Part shown: positions 23,753 through 36,054 of the stretch, piece by piece
Numbering within the stretch: the stretch's first letter is position 1
Layout: every line of letters begins with the position of its first letter
Assembly: GCF_028554725.1 (NCBI RefSeq)
Contig: NC_071668.1
Coordinates: 71,708,719 to 71,772,718, forward strand
DNA length: 64,000 nucleotides
Source: Zeugodacus cucurbitae
Lineage: Eukaryota > Arthropoda > Insecta > Diptera > Tephritidae
Reading direction: 5' to 3'
Made by a program: the position numbers and the translations under genes
The notes under the pieces: generated by a model
Database searches by the model: none
What the model was told of the DNA's origin: nothing
Seen by the model: only the letters and a program-made list of their open reading frames with translations

Positions 23753-24680
23753 GTTGCCATTAATCTCGAAAATATTATACACTAAAATATATAATTTAAA
23801 TTATTTCTCTAAGATTGGACATTAAGTCTAAGTAATTGCATTTATGGTAATAAGTAAAAGAAAATAGACGGCTTGAAAATATTTTTAAAAGGGTTGCCAT
23901 ATACCTTCAAAATAAAAATTAAGTATATCATATTTGTAGTATTTATATGAAAAATATTTTAATCGTGACTTTTGACTTTTTTGGTGCAGATTTTTTTTTT
24001 TTAATAAAGTTGAGTAAGGTTGCCATATTTTTAAAAGCAGAGTAAATTATATTAAAGCTATTTAAATTGGATAATGTGGCTGTTCTACCAGATATGTTTA
24101 AAAAAATGCGAACAATGAACGAACAAATAATTATTTTAGCGTTTATAGCAGGGTTGCCATATCAATTAATAAATAAATTTGACTTTAATTTTATATTTCA
24201 ATAAAATTTTAATGTTTGATAAATAACTTCTGAAGTAAATAGGAACTGTTGATTAACGTTTTCGCTGAACAGTGTTGCCATATTGTGCTGAATATCTTTT
24301 GCCACACTTCTAATACTGGATAAATAATTATCTTGTTTTAAGTTTAACAGTGTTTAATGATGGAAATTTATTTTCGTTCAAATAATTTTGTCTCGGTATA
24401 TTTAAATTAAATATATTTTTTAAAGCAGGGTTGCCATATAACTTTAACATAGGAAGTTATATTTGTTGGTAACAAATTTAAAATGTGAAAATTCAGTATA
24501 TAATTTTCGAGTAACATAAAAATATGACAATTAAAGTAAAATTTCAGACAGTGTTGCCACATTTTCTTAAAATTTTTTTTGAAGAAACTAGTTTTTCGAC
24601 AAACAATAATAATTTCAAATTAGTATTAAACAAGAAACTAATAACAGCGCTATAAATATTTTTTTTGGTGTTGCCACCTT
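23753..24680 (+). repeat. tandem array with a GTTGCC(A) core every 117-156 bp
   Basis: GTTGCC occurs at 23753, 23893, 24019, 24153, 24274, 24430, 24553 and 24670, mostly as GGGTTGCCAT or GTGTTGCCA. The intervening AT-rich DNA is only weakly alike. The array starts 80 bp upstream of the TM4 exon's acceptor. Confidence 0.85.
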
Positions 24681-24699
24681 TTTTGAAAATGAAAAAAAT

Positions 24700-26205
24700 T
24701 GTATAATATACAAGTTTCATATTTTTCAATATATTTCTATTCCCCTTTGCAACTATTGGCCTTGTTTTTAATATTTTTTCTTGCTTTGGCATCTCAAAAG
24801 GTTAAATACTCACATGCATGCCGCAAAATGTATGAGTGAATATGAAATGACATATGTGCCAGCCGCTGCACCTGTTTGTAATTAGCTCGACCGGCTTGCT
24901 ACACGCACGCCCCTTTTGTAATGTGCGCTGATTAATTAGTTTACAGAGTCATCATCATCAGCAGCATTGTCTGCGGGGCCCCTGACACTATATACTATCG
25001 CTTCGCTCTCTCGCTCTAATGTTTACATACATATAGCAAGGTAATGTAATGCAGTGCTATGTAATTGTAGTTCACACGCATGTTACACACACAAATGCAA
25101 CGCTGATTGTCTGTTTGACTACGCATAATGTTTAACCAACTGACAGGCAGGTAGGCAGTCAGGCATCAGTCATGCACCACGCAAGCACACAGAGGCTCAG
25201 CAATTTAGCACTCTGTGCACCTGTGTGGGTATATATGTAGAGTATATGGTGCTCCCTGGTTTGCTAACAATCATAATGCGCATTAGGGAATACTAAATGA
25301 TTAGATGTGTAAGCTTAAGTGTATGTCTGTGTGTGTGCGCAAGCGGCTAAGCATTAGTGTGGCATTAATGCAGCATATTGTGTGTGTGTGCGTGTGTGGC
25401 TTTGTGTCAGTGTGGCCCCTGTGCATATTTATGACCTCTAATTGCGGTTTGCCTGCGTGTATATTATTCTGCCTGCCATTGTGGTATACTATGAACTCAA
25501 TTGAGCCTATCATCGCAGCTGCTTTCTACTCTCTTGCACACACACACACTAACATACATAGTTTGTATTTCTAAAGTACCGTTATTGCTCAATTGTACAA
25601 CAATTTGTTTGCAATGAATTTGACGCCATTTTTCATTCGTATTTGCCATTGATTGCCTGCTACCTCGTTGTTCCTCCAGCTGTTTTCGTTGCTGCTTTCA
25701 ATTGAAAGTGCTCATTAGCAGTCTAATTTCAATGGCAGCTCGTCTTTGTTGCAAATGACAATGAAATTAGTGCATCACTAAATGCTAACTCTCTCGTGTG
25801 TGTCGCTGTAAGGCAAATAATTTTGACAAATAATGAAATTATAATTGCGTGAAAGCTAGCATATTTGCCCGTATTTGTCAAGTTTGGCATTCGTTTGTAT
25901 GCTGATTAGTTTCAGTTGCATTGCTTTGTTTGAAAAATTGCTGAGTTCTTGATATTCTATTTATAGTAGAGAGATTATGTGATTTTTAACGATTTATTTT
26001 AATTACTTTCATGTATTTTGCAGCTTTCATGGAAAATTGTTATAAAGTACTATTATTATGCCAGCGACATCTGTTGTGCACACATTTTTATTACTTCTCG
26101 ACTCGAACATGTGTTTGATATGATTGTGGGAGAAAGCTTTCGAAAAGTTCTACAAGAGTGTTATCTATCGTTGGAATTTTTTATTTCGCTAAAAAATTAA
26201 AAAAA
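24700..26205. other. intron, non-coding
   Basis: GT/CA microsatellites (25325-25405, 25545-25555) and less AT-rich DNA. No gene was seen. Confidence 0.6.
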
Positions 26206-27343
26206 AAAAAACAAGTAAGGAAGGGCTAAGTTCGGGTGTAACCGAACATTTTATACTCTCGCAATTTATTTATTTAACTTTATTAATATTGTATAATACA
26301 CAATTTGACCCACATATTCGTCATATAAATTGAAAACCTATGACCCGATTTTGGCGATTTTTAGAATGTGGCTGCTACACTATAAACGTAGTATTTGTGC
26401 AAAGTTCTGCACTGATATCTTCACTAGTGCTTACTTTATATATTGTAATATAAACGATTTAGATCGACTTCAAAGTTTTGGTATATAGGAAGTAGGCGTG
26501 GTTGTAAAGCGATTTGGCCTATTTTCACAACATGTCATTGGGATCTAAGGAAACTATTACAAACCAAGTTTCATTGAAATCGGTCGAGTAGTTCCTGAGA
26601 TATGGTTTTTGACCCATAAGTGGGTGATGGCACGCCCATTTTCCATTTCTCTGAGTGGAGCTTCCATCTGCCATTTTTTATGTGAAATTTAATGTTTCTG
26701 GCGTTTTTCGTTAGTGAGTTAACTCACTTTTAGTAGTTTTCAACATAACCTTTGTATGGGAGGTGGGCGTGGTTATGATCCGATTTCCTCCATTTTTGGA
26801 CTGTATAAGGTAGTACCTAAAAGAAACGACTCTAGAAAGTTTCCTTGATATAACTTTAGTAGTTTCCGATATATGTACAAAAAACTTAGTAGGGGCGGGG
26901 CCACGCCCACTTCCCCAAAAAAATTACATCCACATATGCCGCTTCATAGTGCTGTCCTTCATACAAAATTTTACTTCCATAGCTTTATTTACAGCTTAGT
27001 TATGGCACTTTAAGTGTTTTCGGTTTTTGACATTGACACATTTTCGGTTGTGGGCGTGGCAGAGGTCCGATTACGCCCATTTTCGAACTTAACCTTCTTA
27101 TGGTGCCAAGAAATACGTCTTCCAAGTTTCATGAAGATATCTCAATTTTTACTCAAGTTACAGCTTGCATGGACGGACGGACAGATAGACATCCGGATTT
27201 GAACTTTTCTCATCACCCTGATCATTTTGATATAAATATATAACCCTATATCTAACTCGTTTAGTTTTAGGACTTACAATCAACCGTTATGTGGACAAAA
27301 CTATAATACTCTCGTAGCAACTTTGTTGCGAGAGTATAAAAAT
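26206..27343 (-). repeat. dispersed non-coding repeat, copy B (inverted)
   Basis: The left edge ACAAGTAAGGAAGGGCTAAG and TGTAACCGAACATTTTATAC is the reverse complement of the right edge of the plus-oriented copies. The right edge is TTGCGAGAGTATAAAA. GGGCGTGG or its complement occurs at about 26497, 26631, 26764, 26900 and 27051. It lies in the receptor intron between the TM4 and TM3 exons. Confidence 0.87.
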
Positions 27344-27399
27344 TAGAATATATGTATATCTGGTAGGGACTATGTTTCTTTGAAGACTATATTTACAGA

Positions 27400-27790
27400 G
27401 TTAATTTATACCATCCGAAACAGCAGATGATATAGGTGCCGTGCTAACGGGACCACGCCTTAGTTGTTGACAATTCTGCAGTATCTTTCAAGCTGAGGTC
27501 TATGTCATTAGCAAATGTGCTGAGGTCATATTGGACTGGAATTACCACGGTAAACGGATCGCCATCATCAGTGAAAGTCATGCGGCTCTCCAGGCAATAT
27601 CATCCTTTGAAATAGATTCGGCGCTGGTTCTGAACTACATTGAGAAACTTGATCCTCAAACCCAGTCAACAACAGTATAACCTTGATCTGGCTGCCAGAA
27701 CACAAAGGTATACAAGGCAACGAACTTCAGGAATTCGCTACAGATTACACTTGAAGGAATTTCGCCACTACAAACTGTTTCTCATGGGAT
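27400..27790 (+). mobile_element. RNase H remnant of a non-LTR retrotransposon
   Basis: One frame reads ILQYLSS-type debris, and a shifted one reads IFQAEVYVISKCAEVILDWN, IAIISESHAALQAISSFEID and LVLNYIEKLD. This is the RNase H segment seen at 41360-41530 in diverged form, with stops and shifts. Confidence 0.65.
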
Positions 27791-28274
27791 ACAATAGGGA
27801 AATATTTAAACAATTGCGCTCCCAAGAAACCAACTGAGAAAATATGTCAGCGTGTATTAAACCTTCAAAGTATAATAGCTTTTGGAACTTTATACAGGTC
27901 ACTGTAAGCATCTATATTCCTTTAAGACCCCTTCTTCAAAAGTATTCTTGACATTCGTTTTTTCTTTGAAACTATATATGTATAAGGAAATGGTTATCTG
28001 AAAGTTTTCAAGAATTTAATCTCAAAATATGTGAGATCGTTTTCTGAAGACCTTTTCGAACTCATTCAATATATATATTTACAAAATATTGGGATTTTTT
28101 CATGCCGAGGCTCAAAAAGATACATTTCGGGTAGACCCAGCATCAATGCTTTGGTCAACGTAACTCTATTTCGACTTAATATTTGACAAGAGACAATGTT
28201 TTCTACGAGATCGACACTATCGACTATATCTAGAAGTATGTTCCATAATCTTACCATGAATAATACCAGTTATA

Positions 28275-29220
28275 ACGGGTGATTTTTTTGAGGTTAGGAT
28301 TTTCATGCATTAGTATTTAACAGATCACGTGGGATTTCAGACATGGTGTCAAAGAGAAAGATGCTCAGTATGCTTTGACATTTCATCATGAATAGACTTA
28401 CTAACGAGCAACGCTTGCAAATCATTGAATTTTATTACCAAAATCAGTGTTCGGTTCGAAATGTGAAAATCCGCTTTTTTATCGACAAATTTTGTTCAGC
28501 GATGAGGCTCATTTCTGGTTGAATGGCTACGTAAATAAGCAAAATTGCCGCATTTGGGGTGAAGAGCAACCAGAAGCCGTTCAAGAACTGCCCATGCATC
28601 CCGAAAAATGCACTGTTTGGTGTGGTTTGTACGCTGGTGGAATCATTGGACCGTATTTTTTCAAAGATGCTGTTGGACGCAACGTTACGGTGAATGGCGA
28701 TCGCTATCGTTCGATGCTAACAAACTTTTTGTTGCCAAAAATGGAAGAACTGAACTTGGTTGACATGTGGTTTCAACAAGATGGCGCTACATGCCACACA
28801 GCTCGCGATTCTATGGCCATTTTGAGGGAAAACTTCGGAGAACAATTCATCTCAAGAAATGGACCCGTAAGTTGGCCACCAAGATCATGCGATTTAACGC
28901 CTTTAGACTATTTTTTGTGGGGCTACGTCAAGTCTAAAGTCTACAGAAATAAGCCAGCAACTATTCCAGCTTTGGAAGACAACATTTCCGAAGAAATTCG
29001 GGCTATTCCGGCCGAAATGCTCGAAAAAGTTGCCCAAAATTGGACTTTCCGAATGGACCACCTAAGACGCAGCCGCGGTCAACATTTAAATGAAATTATC
29101 TTCAAAAAGTAAATGTCATGAACCAATCTAACGTTTCAAATAAAGAACCGATGAGATTTTGCAAATTTTATGCGTTTTTTTTTTTTTTTAAAGTTATCAA
29201 GCTCTTAAAAAATCACCCTT
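28275..29220 (+). mobile_element. DD41D mariner/Tc1-type transposon with internal deletion, copy 1
   Basis: The element is bounded by TA (28273-28274 and 29221-29222) and inverted ends ACGGGTGATTTTTT / AAAAAATCACCCTT. A transposase start at 28394 (MNRLTNEQRLQIIEFYYQNQ) runs only about 27 codons before an internal deletion. Beyond it, in another frame, lies an open stretch to 29112 with the three catalytic aspartates: FSDEAHF, FQQDGATCH and TPLDYFLWG. Exactly 41 residues lie between the last two, which defines the DD41D group. Most of the DNA-binding domain is gone, so the copy should depend on another source of transposase. It is nearly identical to the copy at 49367. Confidence 0.9.
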
Positions 29221-29330
29221 TAAGACTCTTAAGTTAACTTGGTATAATTTACGGAATTTAAAAAATCCTCATTAGAGAAGGGTGCATAAACTTCAGATTT
29301 TTTTAAGATAATATAATAAATATAATAATA

Positions 29331-29357
29331 TTAGGTCTACAACTTGGCTTCCGCCTA
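29331..29357 (+). repeat. solo mariner terminal repeat
   Basis: ATTAGGTCTACAACTTGGCT, then TCCGCC, matches the outer 24 bases of the mariner/MITE family end, with one change and no element attached. TACCTACC simple repeats follow. Confidence 0.7.
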
Positions 29358-30135
29358 CCTACTTATACCTACCTACCTTAATAGTTATGGATGTTATCGA
29401 AAAGAAAGCTATCTGAGTGCAAATATTTTGAAAGTATGAGCAAATAGGTCCAGACAGATTAATGACAGCGAACAAATGATAGCCAGCTATACAAATTACT
29501 TACAACATTAATAATTACTTAATTAGTTCAACTGTACTTATTTACTATTTCGCCGAAAATTCCGGAATTAACTGAAATATCCAGCACTTTCGCTCGAAAT
29601 TTCCACCTGCGCATTTCACTGTAACTGTAAAGTGCTTTCATTTCATTTGAAATCAATTTCAACTAATTAAGCCATCGAAATTAAACGAATGATATATACT
29701 GTTTATAGTTGAATTATAAGTGCAATTATTGGGTGGCGTATTTTGTGTTATTGCTGCGATGCGAGTCGTTATATTGAATTGATTGGTTGGTTAAGCAATT
29801 GGCCACAACTGCGTGAATTAATTAATATGGCATAAAGCGTTTATATTGGCCAGCTTTGAGTTATATTAATTCGTTTTAATTGAGTGACGTGTGTGCGATA
29901 ACGAATTTAAATACATTTGATGTTGAATATATGTGCATATATAGAAATATTTATGCGAGTGTACTGAATAATTTTTAAATTTTTTGTTATTTTTTTGTAA
30001 TATTTCAAAGCTTCATATAGTAGGGATTTTAATTTTAAAAATTTGTAATTACTTATATTTCTTACTAAACAAATTTTCACTTTGCAATTCAATTAATATG
30101 GCTATGTCTGTTTTATAACCGTTAGTTTCACTTAC
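29358..30135. other. intron, non-coding
   Basis: Nothing recognisable before the TM3 exon. Confidence 0.6.
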
Positions 30136-30252
30136 TTTTGGATCTGTTTTCGCTTTTGTTGTAAAACGATGCACACGCCAGACTTTGCTGAACATAGCAC
30201 CATAGGCTAATGTAAAACCGGTGGTTAGTAGCCAAGCGCGCGCTTGACATAT
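30136..30252 (-). CDS. GABA-B-R1: GABA-B receptor 1, exon for TM3 and intracellular loop 2
   Basis: The 39 codons run from ICQARAWLLTTG to TKAKTDPK. The cysteine near the start is the class C GPCR residue at the top of TM3 that pairs with a cysteine in extracellular loop 2 (present in the exon at 23464-23671, motif ELEHCES). AWLLTTGFTLAYGAMFSKVW is TM3. WRVHRFTTKAKTDPK is the basic intracellular loop 2, expected to contact the G protein. The acceptor is TCACAG and the donor is GTAAGT, with both ends in phase 0. The full-length match in family motif order to GABBR1 and GABBR2 makes the assignment firm. Confidence 0.94.
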
Positions 30253-30449
30253 CTGTGAGAAGAAAAAAAGTAAAAGAAAGAATAGGAAATTTTTTAAAAT
30301 ATATAATTTTTATGAAATTGTGTTGTTCATATCTGGAAAATTTTTTATTTGGAATCGAACCAACTTAATCTATTACTTACTTTTACTATTTTACTTCAAA
30401 CAAATTTATGTTTTTAACTGTTATAAATTCCCAATTGTTCAACACTTAC

Positions 30450-30573
30450 TTTTGGATACTCCTCTGGACTGACAAATCGTCCATCCATACCCAAGAGTAT
30501 AACTGATGCCAGACATATGATGACACCAAAGAGCATTATGGTATTACATACAGGATGTGATGATTGTATGACT
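30450..30573 (-). CDS. GABA-B-R1: GABA-B receptor 1, exon for TM2 and extracellular loop 1
   Basis: After the completed arginine codon the exon reads VIQSSHPVCNTIMLFGVIIC and ends FVSPEEYPK. The hydrophobic segment NTIMLFGVIICLASVILLG is TM2, and the conserved LLGMDGRFV motif opens extracellular loop 1, as in vertebrate GABBR1 (PLGLDGYHI). The acceptor is TTTACAG and the donor is GTAAGT. The length, 124 bp, is 1 base plus 41 codons, so phase 2 in and phase 0 out agree with both neighbours. Only 197 bp separate it from the TM3 exon, which contrasts sharply with the 22.6 kb intron on its other side. Confidence 0.94.
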
Positions 30574-30772
30574 CTGTAAAGAAATTGAAAAAAAATTATT
30601 AATGACATATGAAATTATGTATATTTATTTATAATATTTAATTTAAAAACAAAATATTTTATTATTTTTACAAAAATATATTTTTATAAATAACTCTTCA
30701 AGGCAATGGTATGACGCCTTCACTATAATAACATATCTTCCTTACTCTAATTGAGTTTTAATAAAATAATGT

Positions 30773-31004
30773 TATAGCCTTTTCACACAGGAGCTAATTG
30801 ATCAATTAACCGTCCTTTGCTCGATTAAAGCGCTGATTTAGATCGATTTACCATACAAAATAAAAATCTTTTTTTTCTTCCTTTATTTTGTAAACGAATT
30901 TTAGTCGAGTTAAAAATGCATTACAACTCTGTGACAAAGAACATTTTAGGTTATCTGCCTTCCGCTTTTTTGCTCCTTATTTAATGCTTTATATAAAAAG
31001 TGTT
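30773..31004 (+). mobile_element. MITE of the TAGCCTTTTC family, left part
   Basis: TAGCCTTTTCACACAGGAGC, AATTGATCAATTAACCG and GATCGATTTACCATAC match the copy at 17122. The right half is lost or displaced next to the mariner remnant at 31005. Confidence 0.6.
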
Positions 31005-32195
31005 AGAGTGATCGGACTTAGTTCAAATATGCGCCATTTCGTTCGATAATCTGTTTCCTTCAGACGGCAACTTAATAATACCCCCCTCGTAGAAACCCCT
31101 CCTCCTTATTTGCGAAGAATTCGGACAGTCACTTTCCACAAGCCTCTGTTAAGTTCAACTTTACACCACCAAGGGCGTTCGCCATGGACAGGAGCAGGTG
31201 GTAATCACTTGCCGCTATGACCGGGCTATATGGTGGATGCGATAAAACCTCCCAACCGAGCTCCCGTAGCTTCCGACGAGTCATCAACGAAATGTGTGGT
31301 CTGGCGTTGTCCTGGTGGAACACAACACCCTTCCTATTGGGTCATTCTGGACGCTTCTGGCTGATCGCCTGCTTCAGTTAACGAACGTTAAGTTGTTCGC
31401 AGTAGATGGTAGAATTAAGTGTCTGGCCATATGGGAACAGCTCATAGCAAATGATTCCCTTCTAACCCCACCAAACACACAGCAAAACCTTCCTGGCCGT
31501 CAATGTCGGCTTGGCCACTGTTTGGGACGATTCACCGGCCTTAGACCACGACCGTTTTCGCTTGATACTGTCGTATGTGATTCATTTTTCGTCGCCAGTC
31601 ACCATCCGCTTCAAAAATAGGTCGAGTTCGTTCCGCTTCAGCAGCATATCGCAGGCCTTGATTCGGTCCAAAAGGTTTTTTTTTTACATCAAATCATGCG
31701 GCACCCAAACATCAACCTATTTTGTGTATCCAGCCTTCTGCAGATGGTTTAAAATGGTTTGGTGACTAACTTTCATCTCCTGGGCGATGTCACGAGGTGT
31801 CACATGCTGGTCTCACTTCAAGTGTTTCCATGATTTGATCGGTATGCGTCGTCACAGGTCTTCCACCGGCTGGCTTATCCATGGTGTCCTGTTCACCCGC
31901 TCTGAATAGTCGAAACCATTCCTCCGCAGTTCGAAGTGATAGAGTACCATCCCCCAAAACACTAATAATCCCACGGAACGTTTCTCTAGCGCATTTGTTT
32001 TAACGAAGGTAAAATTTAAAATAGCGCGAATTTCGGCGACGTCTATAACTTTTGAACGCAATAATTAAAAAAAAAAACAAAAACGATTAGTTTTAGCGTC
32101 GTTTTGTATGCAATGTCAAGACCTTTCAAAGATGTATCGCAAATTTTTACTTATGACTCAATCTCCCCGAAATAATTAGTTTGGTCCAATACCCA
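31005..32195 (-). mobile_element. mariner-type transposon remnant (DD34D), second family
   Basis: On the minus strand, fragments in several frames read, in order: FVKTNALEKRSVG (about 32000), VSHQTILNHLQKAGYTK (helix-turn-helix, about 31750), VWVPHDLM (about 31700), KPTLTARKVLLCVWWG (about 31480) and VVFHQDNARPHIS ... HPPYSPVIAASDYHLL (about 31190-31320). There are 34 residues between the second and third aspartates, and the expected SPD/LAPSD is degraded to SPVIAASD. Multiple stops make it dead. Borders are approximate. Confidence 0.82.
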
Positions 32196-34953
32196 GAAAA
32201 AAGTCGATTTTGTCGTCTAGTGTAATGAATAGTTGTATGGCTGAATAATAGTTACTCATACCACATGGTGTACTGCATTGGTGTATTTAAACGCTTGAAA
32301 GTCATTTATTGCTTCGGAAATAAGTATTTTTTGCAAGAAAAATGTATTTAATAATAATTTTCTATAATTAAGGTGATTTTTTTATAATTAAGGTGCATTT
32401 TTTTCTGTTGACTAAGTTCAATGACATCACTTCTGGGAACTATGGATATAAGAATTTCCTTTCTAATATTAAGCGATTTACCTTTCAACTACATGAGTTG
32501 TTGAATGTAATTATAAATATTCGAAAAATCCAAAACACCTTCTACAGGGGCTTAATTGTAAGCCAACATCGCTTATTTGTCTAAACTTCTTGGAAGAACA
32601 AATTCGCGCATAATACAAATTAAGCTTCTTTTACACTGAGAAAAAGTGTTTAGCATATAAAAATATGAACTTAATCGCTAAAATTAATTTTCTTGACTAC
32701 AAAGATAGTGCTGTGTAATAGTAAAAAATATCCTGCAGCAGTTATATCAAAGAAACTAAGCCAAAGTAGTAATTTTTATTATTTTTATTTTATTTATTTT
32801 CTTTTTTTTATATATTTCATTCTTAGTTAACACTTCCATTCTCAGACGCTTTTCTCACATTTCGCGCATTTCCTCTTCTTCACATTCATCCTTTATTGCA
32901 TTGCCCTGCCTGTGTGGCGCTTATTCACTCATGCAGTTAACGGAAAGACAATGCTTGCTGACCGCAATGTCTGCTTACACACTAACACTGGTATATTTTT
33001 ATACTCCACAGTTGCTTTGACTCTACTTTCTAAGAGTTGAATACTTTTACTTTGGCATTATCTAGCGCCTTTTGTTATGCTAATTTACTTGGTACTATCT
33101 TTGCATTGGAATATAAAAGCAACGCGGCGACGGAAGTATAAAAGTAAAATAATTCTCTTCGGTTTTCTTTTTGGCCGGCCGACATCCTGTTGCATTGTGT
33201 GCGCGGCTGTCATAATAAAATCGCTTTATTTTCATAAGCAAAGCCCTTGTGACTTTTGTCACAGCGGCAGCGGCGGATGACAGCGTCAGCTTCACTTCAG
33301 CAACTTTACACTTTGTTACACACATACACCGCGCGCAATGCCGTTAACAAATATTTACACGCACACACACACATACAAACACTTTTCTCTTATGTCCTGT
33401 CTTTACACACACACACACACTTCCGCTTACCAAACATCGTTAGTGGTCGCTCAACAACTTTAGTCTTCATCGTCATCGTCTTTGTTGCTTTGCTTATATC
33501 GTTTTTTTTCGCCATCGTTGTTCGTAGGTTCGCCTGCTCGTTGACAGCCACAGCGCCGCACTGGCAATTGGCTTATCTCTGTGTGTCAATCAATTGATGC
33601 CATTTAATCCGACAGCTGCTGCCGCCACTTGGGCCCTGCTGTCACACGCCGGTGCGCTTCGCTATTGTCAGCCGTGTTCGGACACATTTGTATGGTTGTT
33701 GTTGTTGTAATTGTTGTTGTTTCGGTTGCTTGAAATATCCTTTGCAATTGTAATATGAATGGTTTTTCCTCCTATCATTTCTTTCAACGCTTTTGTTACT
33801 TGCTTTCGCGACACTTTGATGTCCTTTGCAGGATATGAAATGAACACGCACTCACACTAGCCTACTAAACGCGACGACTGCCTTTTAGCAGCGCTGGGCG
33901 TGTCTTCTCGGCTTGTCTCTTGTTTTTACTGTCGCGCCAATGCTTTTGTTTATCTACTTTCTTTCGCTTAGCGCGCTCGTCTTTGTTTACTTTGACATTT
34001 AATGGAAAAAGGTATTGAAATTTCACTATACACCAACACAGAAACACCAACCCTGATACACTCTCACACACATCTACATTATCACCTTTATGCCCGTCAA
34101 CTGGCTTATCTTCATTTGTGCGGCTCACGAATAGCTCCACTCAGCACAGCTCGTTTTTCACTTAGGTACTTGCCTATAAAGAGTGCTTCATTCGCCTACT
34201 CCTTCTCCCTTTCTGCTTTGCTGTTGGTCTCACTTTAATGAGCACTATGTTAAGTTAAGTCTATGTTAAGTAAATTTCGCCAACTTGTTGATAGCTATCA
34301 ATCGTTTGGCTTAGTGAAATTGTTTAATTGTCTAATTAACTTCAATTGATTTTGTGAGTTTCTCAAAAAGTTCGTCAGTTGAGTGGTGTAGTAGCGCTTT
34401 GTGGAAGTTGAGCCTTTTATGTGTCTAACGGAGAGTGACTTCAAAGTCATTTGGTAGATTAGGTTATCATTTAATTGTGCATGTCTTGCTTTAGGTGATT
34501 GTTTTGATTACAGAATTGCTTGTTGTCGCCTCATTGTGCTGCAGGCGATTAGCTGGCTACAGTAAGCCATTTGAGTAGAAAATCAAGTCTGGTGTAGAAA
34601 CAAAGACAAGGCCAGCGTGGATGTAATGATGAATTGTAGTGGTAGAATTTTCAAAAAGACTCACAATATAGCGCAAAAAACTGAACTCTGCGACAACAAT
34701 TTAAATCGATAGATTTTGGACAACATTCAAACGAAGAAAACAGATGGAAAGGTAAACTCGAAGCGAAAAACTCTCGACATCTTGAATGTCTTCAGACATT
34801 TTAAAGTCAAGAAGTACTAGTAAGAGTTCGAGTCAGGGTCTTAGAAGTAAGCATTTGATACTAAGTTCCAAGAGGGATACTAAGCATATTAAATAATCAA
34901 TCATCATACTGAATAACCTACCGAAAACTGTTACCAAAATAACTTTGGAACTA
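32196..34953. other. large-intron DNA; GC-richer block 32870-34240
   Basis: It has CA microsatellites (33360-33420) and GTTGTT runs (33694-33722). Open frames on both strands lack domains. Confidence 0.55.
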
Positions 34954-35397
34954 TAGAAGTGTGTTCAAAAAATAATTAGAATTATAAATTTTAAAATTTC
35001 ATAGGTTTGGAGAGTCCAATTGAAATTTTTTTTTATTATGTTGATATATGAAGTGAGTTCATAAAATAACGGGAATTTGTTTAAAAATCCTATTTCAAAA
35101 TTTAACTATGCCCCAGCCTTCTTATTCCTAAGTGCCAGACATGACTTCGTGTGACTTTTTCCTATTTCCAAAAATGAAGTTAACATTAAAAAGTCGTCGC
35201 TTCCTAAAGGCGATACAAATGCTATTCCAAATTCGAGTTTGAGAAGTGTTGATGATTGGAAGTAGCGCTGACATAAGTGGAAAATATCGAATGAGAAATA
35301 TTCTAAAGGCAATTCAAAAGGCAATGCAGACAAATGAATAAATCTTTTTTCCCCCCAAAAAACGAAAATTCCCGTTATTTTTTGAACACACTCGTAT
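34954..35397 (+). mobile_element. short mariner-type element with AGTGTGTTC inverted ends
   Basis: The string AGTGTGTTCAAAAAATAA at 34958 is repeated inverted at 35392-35375, with TATA at each border. Near 35135 a plus-strand frame reads MTSCDFFLFPKMKLTLKSRR, the region around the third catalytic Asp of a mariner-type transposase. The rest of the transposase is deleted. The ends differ from the TTCCGCCG mariner family, so this is a third family. Confidence 0.8.
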
Positions 35398-35734
35398 AGA
35401 GTTTCTAAGAGTTAATAATCTATCGACTTGAGACACACTGAATCTTAAAATATTAGTACGGAAAAGAGTCATAGTTGAAGTCATTTGACGTCAAGTTATA
35501 ACAAAGATGGTTCTAAGAGATGGTTGGTTAGGTTAGCACAACTACAATATACACTTTATAAGATTTTCGAGTATGTTTATATTATTTTGCTTATGATTCT
35601 ACTATCAGATAGTCTTTTATGAAACAAAAAATGAAAGATATCATCAGTATAAGTTCAGATCAGGATTAGAAGTACGAAAAAAAATTCTAATATTTCAAAG
35701 AGTTTGAATGAGAAGCTTTTTTCGTAATCAAAAT
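35398..35734. other. large-intron spacer
   Basis: Nothing recognisable. Confidence 0.5.
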
Positions 35735-35998
35735 CTTCTTGATTGGCGTAGACACCGCTTACGCGGTTATAGCCGAGTCCAAAACAGCGCGCCACGTATC
35801 CCTCCTTCTGGCAGTTTGGCGCCAATTGGTTATTCCAAGCGAAGCCAGGTCCCTCTCCACCTGGTCCTTCCATCGGAGTGGAGGTCTCCCTCTTCCTCTG
35901 CTTCCACCAGCGGGTACTACATCGAATACTTTCAGAGCTGGAGCACTTTCATCCATTTGAACAACATGTCCTAGCCAGCGTAGCCGTTGTTTTTTTAT
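35735..35998 (-). mobile_element. non-LTR reverse-transcriptase 3' fragment (copy 3)
   Basis: The minus-strand frame 35956-35759 reads MDESAPALKVFDVVPAGGSR, then RGRGRPPLRWKDQ and DSAITA. This is the C-terminal end of the same LINE family as at 1006-2540 and 4742-5515, with several substitutions, which suggests a different subfamily. Only about 260 bp remain, in the 22.6 kb receptor intron. Confidence 0.8.
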
Positions 35999-36054
35999 TC
36001 GGGTAATATTATTTTATTAGGGTAATATAGAGCAACCTAAAACAAGGGAGTAAA

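Noticed and set aside
28447..29112. Domesticated transposase gene, since the frame is intact and present twice
   Set aside because: It has transposon ends and TA duplications, lacks an ATG in frame and lost the DNA-binding part. It is a deletion derivative.
32870..34240. Several open frames on both strands
   Set aside because: CA and GTT microsatellites and raised GC open frames by chance. No domain was seen.
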